A DNA stretch of 64,000 bases from NCBI GenBank assembly GCA_022225965.2, contig JAKJXP020000117.1, positions 1 to 64,000 of the forward strand, written 5' to 3'. Position numbers and translations under genes: made by a program. Positions 43,447 through 56,122 of this stretch are shown in pieces (the stretch's first letter is position 1; each line of letters opens with the position of its first letter). Source of the DNA: Diatrype stigma. Lineage: Eukaryota > Ascomycota > Sordariomycetes > Xylariales > Diatrypaceae. Under the pieces are notes generated by a model. That model was given only the letters and a program-made list of their open reading frames with translations. It did no database searches and was not told where the DNA came from.

Positions 43447-46400
43447 TTCTTGCCTCAGTGTGTATGAGATGTCAGAGTAGGAATCTGTTGATTCGTTGAA
43501 GGGGGAGAGAATCAAGATGCCGGATTCATCCCTTCTATCTACAAGGCTGGCTGTATCCCATGCGTGCAGCCCACCTTTGGAAGCAATGTACAGTGGAGGC
43601 AGCACACGGCCCATAGATGAACCCGCAGCACGTCTTTTGCACATGGGGGACTGGGCAAGCAGGCAGGCAGGCGAGGCAGGCAGGCGAGGCAAGCAATGCG
43701 TGTCCCCCGCCCGCAGACCTGGAAGTGAGAACTCTATCTATACGTCGCTACTTTTTCCAAGTACATAGTTATATCTAAGCTGCATACATAAGAAGCCGGC
43801 AAGCTGAGCTGAGTCCCCTTCGGGCCCCGTTCGGGGGAAACAAAAATCGAAGATAATCGGGCAATCCATCATATCTCTAACAAGGGTCGGGTTCCCCAAA
43901 TTTGATAATCATCTTGCATGAATAAAGACTGTCGGATGTGTGTGACCGGTGCCGATCCATCATATGGTACGATACTCACAGCTCTAGTTGAACCCCCCAC
44001 GACGGCGCCAGCTGTGCTCTTCCGAGATAAACAGCCTTGTAGGCGTCGGGCTGCTGTCTGTTGCTACCAGCTTGCTTACATAGTACCATATATGCGTATT
44101 CCGAGGTCCCATGCGGTGTTCTTGTCGGCTGTCAGAGGGAGACAATAACCCATTGCAGCGCAAGCTGTTTCTCCTTATAGAGACTGTCAGGGTCACCTCA
44201 GAGGCGGCCCAAGAGGTGTCTGTCGTGCTTGCTTCGGCTGCACCAGGTATTCTCTGCTGGCCTGTCTGTCTGTAACTACCTAAGACCGCAACTATCATCT
44301 GAAGTTCCTCAAAACAGGTTTTATCTAACCTCCAAGGTCTTGAGGTAACATTCTATAATGCAGGCGAACGCTTGCACCGCATCGCACCGCACCGAACCGA
44401 ACCCCGCGGCATCAGACAACCACAACCTTAGCACGGTGGACAATTTACCCCCTCATAAAAAAGGCACGTAATGTGTGCATGCATAGGTAGAAACTACTTG
44501 CATATGTATGGGGTAAAGTGTTATTATACCTGTTCGCTCTATAGTGCATAGGAATGCACTGCATATACCTACCTAGCTGTTGGTCCATGCCATTTTGTTG
44601 TCGTTTTACTGAAGCGTGTAAGGTTAGAGAGCTCCATGATGAACGGAAAGGAACCGAAAATTACTTCATCTAATTGTCTCAGGTAGAAGACATGTAAGCA
44701 GGTCTGCATTGCTGGGTTCTGTACCCCTCGTTCCTCTTTTCTCGTTGGCCGTATCCGTAGCTATTGAGGGATGGCAGTGATCGGCGTGCAACCCGTACAC
44801 ACATCATATGCACAGAGAGAAGGCTACGAACGAGAGAGCTGGTACATATGTATGTAGTGCTAGATATCGTGGCTGGGCTGACTGCTAGTTAAGCGGAGGA
44901 AAGTCGTACATGAAGAGTCCCGCCAGCCTATGCCGACCCAGCATGATACTCTCCTCAGTGTTCTAGGCCTCTATCCTGAGGGGTTAGTAGGTGCAATGCC
45001 TGGGTCGCTAACTAGCACGTCAGCAGATCCCGTAGACCCGCCGGTTCTGGACTCCCTGGGATTCAGAACGACGAAGATCTGTTGCTGGAAGAGCCCTGCT
45101 TAGTTAACTAGCTGTTGGTGAACCTGCCTATCTTGTGCAACGAGGACCCTAATAACTACGGGATTCGCAAGGCTGGCGTGATTATAAGTGGGATGATGAT
45201 GGGCCGCTTTTGGTCTTTCCATGCGTGTGCATACGAATGAAGCGTTCGATAAGGCCCATGGGTACGCCGGTGTACCAATTGTTGTGAATTCCGAATTATC
45301 ACATGGGCCTAACACAGCTCCCCGCGGAATAGGGGCTGTCCCGGGTAGAAAGCTACGGTACTTCCATTATACCGGTATATGACAGCAGCCGACTCCATGC
45401 AAACTGCCTGCACGGCCTACCCACTTACTTATGTACGCACTATTTCGCTAGAACCTAACTAGATGCGTTATGGCGATATTACCTAGACAGAGGTTTTCGC
45501 GCTTCTCGCTCGCCGACTGCACTTGATCATATAATGCTCTTATGTAAACACCCCTAGAAGTGTGCCGAGTTGCACGAAAGCCAAACTCCGAAGCCGCGAG
45601 TGGACCCCGGGTAAGACCCTGCGGAACAATGGGCTTCTGCTGCGTCTAGCGCAAGCTAGTGGTGCTACGGGCTATGACGAGGTGGTGGTGGGCATAAGCG
45701 ATATGACGTCTTCAGTCCGCATCTCAAGTAACCCCAGCTATATAAGCTCGCCTATGAAACGGCTGGTGGGAGGGTTGGAGGATCAGCTGAAAGCGTCGCC
45801 GATGAGACATCACTGCAAGTTCTGTGTATAAGCCCAGTTTGTTATATATCATAGGATGAGGGAGGAGGGGTCCAGACTCCCCTTCCCCTCTCCATTGCTG
45901 GGTACGCAGACATGGCGCAAGAGGGGGAGGAGGAGGAGCAGAAAGCCTGAGGAGGAGAAAGAGAACAGTTCACGACCAATGCGGCCGCCGCGCGAGCTTG
46001 AGGAGGAAGGCCGTCGCCTTCTGCCCCTCCACCCCCCATCACGATCCGAAATATTGACCCCACACGCCATATGTAGCTGCCGGGTTTGCCGGTCTTGCAA
46101 CCTTGAAGGTATTTGTTAGTGAGCAGTGATTGGGAGATAACGTCTTGTTTCCAAGGGACTTTAGGTTGGTGGTTAGCTCTCGGACGTGGCCACGAGGCAC
46201 ACTACACTTGGGCTGTGGTGAAGAAGAAAAAAAAAAGACCCTAATTAAGGTATGTAGGAGACCCTGCATCATCACCACACAACCAGCTGGTCACCCAGTC
46301 ACCTAGCCACCCAGTCAACCAAATTATGAAACCAGTCACAAGCATATGCTTCGGGTATGTTGGTTGAGGTGTTTCATCTTGTGAGATCTCATCTAGCCAT

Positions 46401-48387
46401 GAACATAATCATAGTAGGGAGCGATTCCTCTGCTACCTACATGTAGGTATGCCGTCTCTTATACCTACCTACCTTGGTACCTAGGAGTACCTGTTGGTTG
46501 GCGAAGTTTCCGTTGGAGCTGACAGGAGATGAGACCTGCATGTACCGGACGTATAGGTAGGTAGTATCAGGTATGTATGCAAGCAGTCAGCTTAATACTA
46601 CTACATACCTAGGTACCTAGCTAGGCATGTAGGTAATGAGGCATTCGACCTTGGGAGCCCTTGACCAGGTCTGTAAGTTTTACCGACGTCATAGCTAACT
46701 GATCCCATAAAAGCCGAATGTGCATCTACTGACATTCCGACGGCTCTTGTTCTCGTGAAGCTCCCTCTACTTTTCTGGATGCAGGGTCATATTATCACTG
46801 TGAAGACTATCATATACATCAGTGTATTGTCATCCTCGACTTATAAGCTATTACATTGTTGGCAACCTGATCCGAAAGCCATGGAGGTGAGGTTGCGCGA
46901 TCCGTAACACTGACACGAGTGCAGCCGTGGGGTTTCCCCCCGTTACTCCTGAAAAGATTCCGCCAATATATGTTGGCAGACAGCATCCCAAATCTTACAT
47001 GATCGGCATCAAGTCAAGCATCTATTTCGTTCTGGCCCGTCCGTGGTTCGGTTTTGGATTGGGTTGTTTGCTGGATGCAGCAGGCGGCAGGTTGTACGAA
47101 ATATCCCGCCTCTCTTGGGGCTTCCAGGCCCCTGGGACGCCGAACGCAAAAATATTGCCAAGCCCTAACTTCGGCGTCGGCCCGCTCTGTCGAAGATCTA
47201 CCTACAAGTATAAGACAGTATAACTACTACATATTATGCTGTTAGACCTTTGTCTGGTGGCATTTCTTGAACGAGCCGGGCCAGCCTGAGGGTCCCTCGC
47301 TAGGTGCCCTCGTTAGGTGTTCTGCCTGTAGTCCGAATAGGTAGTGGGAGCGCTAGCCACGATACCGGATGCTATCCGCTTAAACCTGAAGGCTAGAAGG
47401 GCTTCATAATCTTCAAAAGCCGAGGGTATCGTTCTAGATAGACACGAAGGTGGCAAGCAGCGGAGCAGGTGATTGTAGTCTCAACAATATGTTCTAGACG
47501 TAGGTAGTCCATGAAAGACAAAGGCCTACGCCCGTTCGACCCGACCAAAAGTGAAGTAAGGGTTTGTTATCCAAATTCAGGTAATCTCTGAGATCTCATG
47601 CCACAAGTGCAGTTATACAAGTTTCCAAGGGGTGGTGGGGCAACTGGTACGCATTTTTTGAGAGGTCCAGTGGCCAATGAATCACCCGCGGGCAATGATC
47701 CCACTGGTGCCATTTGGGCATTTTGGGCATTTTGGGTAGCTAGAGCCACCAACAGCGCCGCCACTACAACCGCTGTCATTACCACCTCCTGAACAGCTAA
47801 AGACACAAACTAACTCAGCTAATAATGAGACCTATAGAGCTCATAATATGCTACCTGCTAGTAGTAACCCCATCCCATACATAAGGAAGGTTGTATGTGT
47901 AATTGTGTATGCCACCTCCATGCTTCACATGAGGTACCTACCATACATACTGTACGAAGGTTAGGTACTTGCCATAACTACAGCACCTGTGCTTACCTAC
48001 CGACAACCCCCACCCGAGAAGAGACGGGACCCTTCATCGTCACTAGGCCACTGTAGCCGCGGTGGTTTTTAACACCACCCATTACCTAGACTACCTCTTA
48101 GACCTACTAATCAACCCACGTCTATTAAATTTCCCTGAAAACCGAAATAATAAACGCCAGCTTTCCATCGTGTCGCGGCCGCACTCATCGCAACTCGTCG
48201 CCGTTTATTATTTGCAGCCAAGCTATAGGTTTCGGTCGCTCATTTCGGAGGACTTACTTGACGCTGGACTTATCCCTCGCCTGTGCCCGTGCCTGTGCCT
48301 GTCCCTGACGCCACTTGCCCGGTTTCCAGCAAAGCACCGTTGTTACCGTTATCTGGAGGGGTTCCCGCATCCCCGCCAACGAACGAC
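43447..48387. other. long intergenic region upstream of ypd1
   Basis: About 4.9 kb with no supportable gene. It holds GCAGGCAGGCGAG repeats near 43659-43690, a GC-rich CCCCGTTCGGGG hairpin near 43824-43835, a dense cluster of TAGGTA/ACCTAGGTACCTA words (about 46430-46640), a triplicated CATTTTGGG near 47720-47742, and TGCCTG/TGCCCG repeats (48280-48305) in the likely ypd1 leader. A glutamate/arginine-coding stretch near 45856-46119 is open in several frames but has no recognisable product. Confidence 0.5.
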
Positions 48388-49056
48388 ATGGCGCCCAGCG
48401 ATCAGGTGAGTGAGCAAAAGAGCGCGGTTTCCAGCTTATCCGCCCAGGCACCCAAAGAGTTGTTGTTCACTGACTCCCTTGCTGAGAAGGATGACACGCA
48501 CGATGCTGCCGGCAACTTGCCGGATTTGGGGGATGCCATCGACATAGTGACTTTTGGTCAGATCCTGGAGATGGATGAGAGTGAGGACGATCGCGATTTC
48601 AGCTCGTCTATTGTTTTCGGGTTTTTCGAGCAGGCCGAGGAGACTTTCGATAAGATGGATGAAGCATTGTGAGTTCCGTCACTGTGCAAGGAGCCTTTCC
48701 AGTTTCAGTCCTGTCGCGCCTCCGCCTCCGCCTCCCCTCCAGTCCCGCGTCTATGCCCCCTTGGTAAGAAAAGGTAAGACTAACATGTCCTGTCGTACTT
48801 TAGGGAGGCCAAGAACCTCGAGGAACTGTACCGGCTTGGCCATTTCTTGAAGGGATCGTCGGCAACACTTGGCCTGACCAAGGTCAAGGATAGCTGTGAA
48901 AAGATCCAACGATACGGCAAGAAGGAAAACGTTGACGGCACGCCACAAAAGGACGAGGAACTGTGCTTGTCTCGAATCACGGAAACCCTCAAGGCAGTCA
49001 AGACAGAGTACGCCGAGGCAGAAACAACACTCAAGAAATTTTTCAATGCGACGTAA
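48388..49056 (+). CDS. ypd1: histidine-containing phosphotransfer protein Ypd1
   Basis: Single HPt relay protein of the fungal multistep phosphorelay. It moves phosphate from hybrid histidine kinases to the response regulators Ssk1 and Skn7, controlling the HOG MAP-kinase pathway and the oxidative stress response. Exon 1 is 48388-48668 and exon 2 is 48804-49056, with an intron GTGAGT...TTTAG; the protein is 177 aa. Residues 1-50 are a variable Ser/Asp-rich tail. The four-helix HPt core begins IVTFGQILEMDE (53-64). The phospho-acceptor is H107 in RLGHFLKGSSATLGL, with the K110 and G111 neighbours that the family requires. The start is set by the ATG in CGACATGGCG; an in-frame upstream CTG-type extension is not needed. 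Ypd1 is normally single-copy and essential in many fungi. Confidence 0.95.
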
Positions 49057-50614
49057 CGGCCCAGCCCGGCCCGGTCCGATTGTGCAGGGAGCTGCTGCTT
49101 TGGTGGTCACGAGGCTACACGCAACCGACCGCCATAGCCATACACTTTGCTCAACTGGTCCGTTCCGATGGTCGTGCCGAGTATTATGAGAAATAAAGGA
49201 TGCCTGACGACGACCTTTCAGGGGGCCTCGAGTTTTCGATCGATTCCGGCAACCACCCTTACACTACGATATATACCCCACACTTGCATCCGCTTATGAT
49301 CACCCGATCATGAACTTGTTGAGCTTTTCTAAGACGGTTTCACGAAGGATAGCATTCCACATATAGGAGAGATCGAAATTCTGGATGGAGCGCGACACTA
49401 CCTACCTGTACCTGTTCTGTTGACAACACTCTTGCACGCTGAGAAAGAGCTCTTATTTTTTTGAACTAGGCCGCGACACATACTATGTATGTCTTCTGTT
49501 GCAGCTTGGATCGATCCTTACCACGCGATGATAGATTTTTGCGTCTCTTCACGCATGCACGACATGTAGATACTACTCTGCAATGAAAAGAGTTATGAGT
49601 ATCCTTAGTGTTTTACAGCCCTCTGACGATGGTGACGGTGGCGCCATCTCCTTCAACGTGGCTGGCTACGTCATCTTCAGAGCTTATTCATTCTCTGTGG
49701 CTCTGTGACTCTGGGTATCCTTGGTGCCTGTCCTATTCCTCGGCTTGAAGCTACGCAAGTACGCACGCAGCCTGGCTGCATGATTACACGAAGCAGGCAA
49801 ATAAAATTCTAACTCTATGTTTTGTTATCTACTGGTTAGGTAGGTAGGTGCCAGCACTGTGAATCGCTGAGTGATAATGTTTGCATGTCGAATATTTCGC
49901 ATTGTAGAAGATAAAAACGCCACATCCCTGTACGGCCTGGATGAGGGGTTGACCAAGTGAGGCTACTGAAACTAAAGATGGCTGGCCTGAGCTAAAGGAG
50001 GGGCCTACATCAGTCAATCTCTGGTGGGATAGAGATATGCGGGTACTATTACACGTACCATTGTACCTATACTGTAAAGTGAACCTAACGTGGGAAGACC
50101 AAACAAGCACTCGGGATTTTTTCCAGTAGCTTATTTACTACTTTACTACCTATACAGCTATACTGCTTATAATTGCTTCGTACTAGGGAACCCCCTACAC
50201 TCCCGGTTACATGCAGCCACGGGAATAACTATACACTCCATCAGGCCGAGCCCTTGTTTTATCCCACCCACCTGTCGTGATGCTAGTGGACGCCTAATCA
50301 ACATCTCCAAAGCTCGCTTCAGCGGTTATACCCCCTTTCGCCACAAGTATAGGCATAGCGGGGGACTGCGAGCTCCCCTGGTCTCGACCCCATTGGCTTG
50401 GCGGGTTCTGCCACTACCTATGTACTACAGTAGCAGAGGTGCTACTTTAGGCACTCAATATCGAACCTTCAAGTACAGGTAGCTACGGACAGCCACCTGC
50501 CTACCTTATAGGGGTAGGTACCTAGGCACAAATAGATAATCGAAGATCCCAAAGGCCACCCACCGGCTATCTATCTCCCCGAAGAGAGAAAGAGGGAGAG
50601 AGAGAGAGTATACA
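49057..50614. other. intergenic region
   Basis: Between ypd1 and the 2H phosphoesterase gene. It holds only short frames without domains, GTAGGTAGGTAGG near 49838-49850 and a GAGAGA-rich leader (50583-50609) before the next ATG. Confidence 0.55.
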
Positions 50615-51505
50615 ATGCCGCCACGACCACCACCGACGCACTTCCTGTGCATCCCCCTGGTCACGGGGGCCTCCCGCCCCCAGCTCGCCGCGAGCATCGG
50701 ATCCTTCAAGGCCGACGTCACGAGCCCGGACAGCGGCCTCGGCAACATCCCGGAGCAGGCCGTCCGGCCCGTCGGCACCGTCCACCTGACCCTCGGCGTC
50801 ATGAGCTTCCCCAGGGACGAGGGCCTCGACCAGGCCGTGGCGCTCCTCAAGTCGCTTGTGCCGAGGCAGATCCTGGCTGGCCTTGTTGACAACAAAACAA
50901 ATATTGCTGCCGCTGCCGCTGCTACTACTACTGCTGCTGTTACTACTACTACGGCCACTGCTGCGGTTGCTACTACTCTCGCTGCTACCGATGCAGATCC
51001 CGCTTCGGACCCGGTGCCGCCGCCGTCACCGCCGTTATTATCAGTGACCCTGCGCGGGCTCCACTCCATGCAACCTGCCTCGAAGGCGACGGTGCTCTAC
51101 ACGGCGCCGGTGGTAACCCCGGACATCGGCGGCAGCAGCGCCTCCCTGCTACTGCCGTTCTGCGAGCGCCTGCGGTCCGCGTTCCAGGAAGCCGGGCTGA
51201 TGGCCGAAGAGGACAGGCCGCTGCTGCTGCACGCGACGATCGTGAACACCATCTACGTCAAAGGCCGGAACCGTGGTGGGGGCGGCGGGAAGCGGAAGAG
51301 GGAGAGGCTCACGGTCGACGCGCGCGGCATCCTGGACCGGTACGACGACTTCGTGTGGATGGAGAACGTCCCTGTCGAGAAGGTCGCTATCTGCAGGATG
51401 GGGGCGAAGAAGCTGGGGAAGGGGGAGGGGGATGGGGAGGGGGGTGGTGATGGGGAAGATGAAGACGAGGCGTACGAGGTTGAGGCTGAGATCGACTTGG
51501 CGTGA
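50615..51505 (+). CDS. 2H phosphoesterase of the AKAP7/ASCC1 type
   Basis: Member of the 2H (two-histidine) phosphoesterase superfamily, closest by layout to the AKAP7-NLS/ASCC1 domain, whose relatives act on 2',3'-cyclic or 2',5'-linked nucleotides. Single exon, 296 aa. The two H-x-T motifs are H57-L-T59 (TVHLTLGVM) and H206-A-T208 (LLHATIVNTIY). The N-terminal THFLCIPL strand and the LPFCERLRSAF helix fit the fold. Between the lobes, residues 97-125 are an Ala/Thr run from GCT/ACT trinucleotide repeats. The last 25 residues are Gly/Glu/Asp-rich. There is no KH domain as in animal ASCC1. The substrate is unknown. It is followed on the same strand by the coiled-coil gene after 870 nt. Confidence 0.85.
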   Translation: MPPRPPPTHFLCIPLVTGASRPQLAASIGSFKADVTSPDSGLGNIPEQAVRPVGTVHLTLGVMSFPRDEGLDQAVALLKSLVPRQILAGLVDNKTNIAAAAAATTTAAVTTTTATAAVATTLAATDADPASDPVPPPSPPLLSVTLRGLHSMQPASKATVLYTAPVVTPDIGGSSASLLLPFCERLRSAFQEAGLMAEEDRPLLLHATIVNTIYVKGRNRGGGGGKRKRERLTVDARGILDRYDDFVWMENVPVEKVAICRMGAKKLGKGEGDGEGGGDGEDEDEAYEVEAEIDLA

Positions 51506-52374
51506 CGTGCGGGAGTTGCGTCTACTTACAGCTGGACTATAATTACATACCAGAACAATACTGTATATAAAATTCAAAATAAAATAAAGGCCTCTTCATT
51601 GAATTCATTGCTTCATCTTCATAACCATCGCAAGATCAGTATATACTACCTACCGTAGTACTGGGCATGTCTCATATCATAGGGCTGATAGGTACCCTCT
51701 GAGTTATTCTTCCTTGTTGAGAATCTCAGGATAAAACTTGCCAATGCCCGTAATTAGATAAGTTTCGAGTACCATTTTGAGGCAAGTTTCCAGCAAGCTT
51801 CCAGCTACAATACTATCTGCTGAGGATATGTACTGAGGTTTGTTGTATTGTACTGTAAGTGTAAAGGGGAATTTCACTCCTCGTAGCCTTTTACTGTGCT
51901 GGCTTATAGGGCGAAGTTAGGTATGTACAACAAGTACCTGCCCTGCCGGCCTACGGCGCTGGTCAGGGGTCATTGCCTATAGTCAATAGTCAATGCCGGT
52001 GTTAATCCGACACCCCGTATGTAGTATGTACTGTATAGGATTCCTTAAAGGTACCGATCCAGTCAGCCTGCCCAGGTGTAGTTTCACTGCTCTTTTAACC
52101 CCAACGAAGGTACCGATCTCCAGGGCTGTAACGCTGTTCACCATCATCCCCACACAACTTGGAAGGCGCGGCAACTGCTTGCCAATGTCACTGCCTCTTT
52201 AACCGATATCTCTATTCTTCCAGGCAACAACCATGGAACTGAGAGGCCGTGCGCCTTCCTCGTAGACTGAAAGACTGACAGAGTGAACGGCGCCCAGCAA
52301 CTTCTGGGAACGATGAATCAGCCAACATCGCATCCATTGCCTCTCCGTTTCTCTTTCCATTTCCACTCGATACG
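51506..52374. other. intergenic region
   Basis: Holds the 3' region of the 2H gene (AT-rich, with AATAAA-like AAAATAAAA near 51578) and the promoter of the coiled-coil gene. No gene is seen. Confidence 0.55.
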
Positions 52375-53909
52375 ATGAGCAGCAGCACGTCCGACAAACG
52401 GCGCGGCGGCAGCGGCAGCTCCAGCTCGCATGCCGTCCGCTCTTCCACCTCGTCCCGAAGCAGCAACAGCATAATCGCCCCTCCCCCACGCGCTCAACTC
52501 ACCGGGTCCGCATCGTCTTCGACACCCGCATCGGCTGCCCAGGAGACCGACGGCCCTCTTGCTCACGAGCCCGCCTCGGCCGCCACCCATTCCACAAACA
52601 AGGGGGAGGAGGAGCAGGAGAGCAACAGCAACAGCAACAGCAACATGAACCTTATGAAAATGAAGATAAAAGAGAAAGATGAGAGGATCGCGGAGCTCGA
52701 GCGCGAGCTGACCGTCATGGAGGCCGAGTTCGCGCGGGAGCTGGACCGCCTGTCGCAGAGCGAGAGCGAGACGGCGGGTTTCTGGCAGCGGAAGCACTCG
52801 GCCCTGAACCAGAAGTTCCTGCGCGCCGACACGGAGCTGCGGCTGCTGCGGTCCGAGGTGGACGTGCGGGAGGCCGAGCGCCAGGAGCTGCGCGACGGGT
52901 GGGAGGTCCTGCGCCAGGAGCTGCGCCACCGCGACGACGAGATCGCCGCCCTGAAGGGCCACCTGAACGGCATGAAGCAGTGGGTCAGCGCGAGCACGCG
53001 GTCCGGCCAGCAGACGAGCGACGAGGAGTTCGCCGATGCGATGGCGAAGCTGGGGAATAGCCTCCAGAATTGGGTCATCATCCACTTCAGGAAGGCAAAG
53101 TTGAGTAAGTAGCACTGCGCTTGATTTGATTTGATTTGATTTGTTCTACGTATCGTATGAGCTAACCAGTGAACCTATAGATTTCTCCAAAGCAGACCCT
53201 TCTGTCATCGAGGACCTCAGTCAGCTTGTTCCAAGGTACGAAGACATTGAGTCACATGCAAAACTGCATCTTCTGCAGTCAATTGTCTCTAGCATTTTAG
53301 TGGAAATGGTCTTCGACCGCTACTTTGTTGGGCTCTCGGATACAGAAGCCAAGCGGCTTCGCGAGACAGAGCAGTTCCTAGCATCTATAGGTATGTGCTA
53401 CTAGGTACCACCCTATATGATGGCTTGGCGATGGCTTACCAATCAGGGTAGGATCACCGGAAGCTGTGAACCAGTGGCGTGCGATGACATTGACACTACT
53501 ACACAAGGAGGGTTCGACAAAGCTGCAAAAGGAGACTACAGCCATGGTCAACGACGTTGTCTCCAGAGTGAACCGCATATTGAATGCCATCACAGATGCT
53601 AATACATCAGATGCACGAGATCAAGCGCTCCATATTCTTGTGGACAGCTCCGTTGAGTTGGCACGGCTGCTAGCTGTGCAGAAAGCCGTGTTCAAGGTAA
53701 CAATGCCTATACTCTTACCTCACCAGAGGATCGTATTTGAAGCATCCTCCATGGAAGACATAGGAGGGGAGGAGGAGGAAAGTCTCACAGCACGTGAGAT
53801 ATGCTGCGTAACTTTTCCTGGGGTTATGAAGTTTGGCGATGAAAATGGCGGCCACCCGCAGTTCCGAAATGCCATAGCAAAAGCCAGAGTGCTCTGTAGC
53901 CCAGAGTGA
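52375..53909 (+). CDS. conserved fungal coiled-coil protein, function unknown
   Basis: Exons are 52375-53104, 53181-53390 and 53452-53909; the introns are GTAAGT...TATAG and GTATGT...GTAG with agreeing phases, and the protein is 465 aa. Residues 1-90 are Ser-rich and disordered, ending in a Ser-Asn repeat. Residues 92-203 form a long charged coiled coil, then LQNWVIIHFRKAKL (about 231-244) opens a helical C-terminal domain that contains CCVTFPGVMKFGDENGG and ends FRNAIAKARVLCSPE. I recognise this architecture as a recurrent fungal family with NWV(I/V)xxFRxAKL, but it has no assigned role. A 30-nt GT...AG segment inside exon 3 (53697-53726) is too short for an intron and encodes VTMPILLPHQ, which fits the surrounding helix, so it is kept as coding. 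Confidence 0.85.
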
Positions 53910-55680
53910 GCAAGGCTCCCTAATCTGGTAAGCTTGGCTTAAGCCAAGCGAGACAAGCACAACACATTCGATCGCAGTAGAGCGCCCCAGAGCGCTATGT
54001 CCTCGATTCATCTTTCCGAAGTGGCTATAGGCTAAGATGCGCCGTATCACCCAACCTGCCAAAGGCAGGCTTCTAACCAGGGGATAAGTTGATCGGACGA
54101 TAACCCCCACACCCCTGGCAGGGCAGGCTCTGGGATGTCTCCGATCTTCTGCCGTGGTCAATCTGATGATCATCGCCCATCACCTCAGCAGCTGCTGTAG
54201 AAAATCGGCTGGGGACTGGGGACTCCGAGAACCCTGAAATTTGCGGCTCTGCCGCCCGACAGTGTCCGGTCTCGCCTCCAGTTTATTTTACCCCCAAAGG
54301 CAGCTCGTCTGTCTCATGTCGTTAGGAGGGTGGTATTTGTAGCTGCAGCAGGTAAGCAGCATATCGTATCGACCAATCCTGCAACAGCCAATACCTTAAT
54401 CCATGTATGGAAACGAATCAAGGGCATACAAGTGATAAGAACACGACAATAGGTGACATTGCTTCAGACAGTACAACCCTGCCTCAACAGCGCGAGCGAG
54501 GTGATTCGGACATGTCACTTTAGCGCCGGGTTCCTTACCCGAATATCACACCGGTCAAGTTTGTATCTCTATTCATACGAGCATATCATCGTGTAATAGT
54601 TAGAACAACCTGCCTCCGAGGGTGGTGCAGATCGTTTTGCCAGGGTTGACGTGTAAATTCGATCACTGACCCAAACTGGCGATGCGTTGCTTCTGGCCAC
54701 TGATTTCTAGACCCAAGCTTTCCTTAGCCACCTTCACCCTACCTTTGAGGCGGCAACTGTCGAAGAGTACTTGAGCATCTAAGACCTGAGGGGGCGCGGG
54801 CGGGGAAGGGCCGTGACCCTTCCCCGTGGGGTGCGTAATATACAGGACGACCCCCATATCATCGTCCTCGGAGGTGTTGATGCACGGGAACACGTGTCTG
54901 GGGTTTTTGCAAGCCGACAGCCACAAAACCGTAGCGGATTGCCCTGTCGGAACAAAATTGCGACCGGAACCGTAGAGCATATGCCAAATCACTCCAGCGG
55001 AACAAGAAATCCTTCAGCCGTAGCACTTGGGGTTATCAGCCAACCACAACGCGTCCATCTTCTGTGGGATGTTTGTAAAAGCACAGGCAGAACGCGATAG
55101 CCGCTCAACTGCATGAAGCGTACAACCAAGTTGTGTTCCGTCTTTCCCGGGTTGAATGCTCTTGGGGCAATGGGGATGAGGGATGGTCTAGATTACTTGC
55201 GTTATCATATTACCTGCATATCGACATCGACATCAACAAGAGCCGCGTGAAGAACCCACCTGGGATGTTACTTCTACCGTGCCGCTCTTTCGTGATCCGG
55301 GACACGGGCACCCTCGGCGACGCGCGGGCTAAGATAGCCAAGAGCTAAGAGCCGTCGCATGCTGCTAACGATCGAGCCGTGTAGCCGTCGTGGCCGCTGG
55401 CCTGGCTAGTTAGGTCAGTGTGAATGAGGTTTTAGACCAAGGAAATCAAGGAACAAGAAACAACCCAAACAAAAAAAGCAAAAAAACGTTGTACGCATCT
55501 CCGGAATAGTTCCAGTTTGTTCGTGGGGGGAGGGATCTTCCTGGGAAAATACGTGTCTGCGTCTTCGTCGCGGAGCGGGTGCGACGCCCGTCGATCATCG
55601 GCTGGTACCCTACCCTTTCATCAGGCGCTACTTACTATACCCGTCTCAGGTTTTCCAAGATCGATCCCAATACGCTGCTG

Positions 55681-55719
55681 GTGGTGATGATGATGGTGGT
55701 GGTGGTGGTGGTGGTGGTT
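55681..55719. repeat. GGT/GAT trinucleotide repeat
   Basis: Thirteen triplets, mostly GGT on the plus strand with GAT interruptions, non-coding. Confidence 0.9.
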
Positions 55720-56102
55720 ATTCCACTACCTATACCTACCCAACCTCTTAACGTTTGACTCGATTCCAGATGCCGTCGAATGCCGCTTACTGGTGTCCTT
55801 CCCGCCCGCTCGTTAGAGGCTTGGCAAATGCGAGCGATGCGATTGCGATATCATCCTCCTGCCCGCGCGGTTGGAGTATCTCTTCTTCGTGTATGGCCAG
55901 ATTCCCATATGCTATAGGACGTAGGATGTGTTGTTGGTACCGGATTGCAGATACACATCGAAAAGTGGACTAATAGGTATAGGCCGGAGCAATGGAGTAA
56001 CCAATCCAGATGGGAACCGGGGGGCCCCCTGAACCCTGGTCGGGCGCCCAATACCCATCCACCACCCACCACCCCTCCTTGGAGCTCCGTCCCTGTAGGT
56101 TT

Positions 56103-56122
56103 GGTAGGTAGGTAGGTAGGTA
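56103..56122. repeat. GGTA tetranucleotide repeat
   Basis: Five GGTA units. This is the most regular example of the TAGGTA word found throughout the spacers. Confidence 0.9.

Noticed and set aside
54663..55348. Frames of 109, 95 and 71 codons downstream of the coiled-coil gene
   Set aside because: No domains and no consistent strand; not combinable by phase-correct introns.
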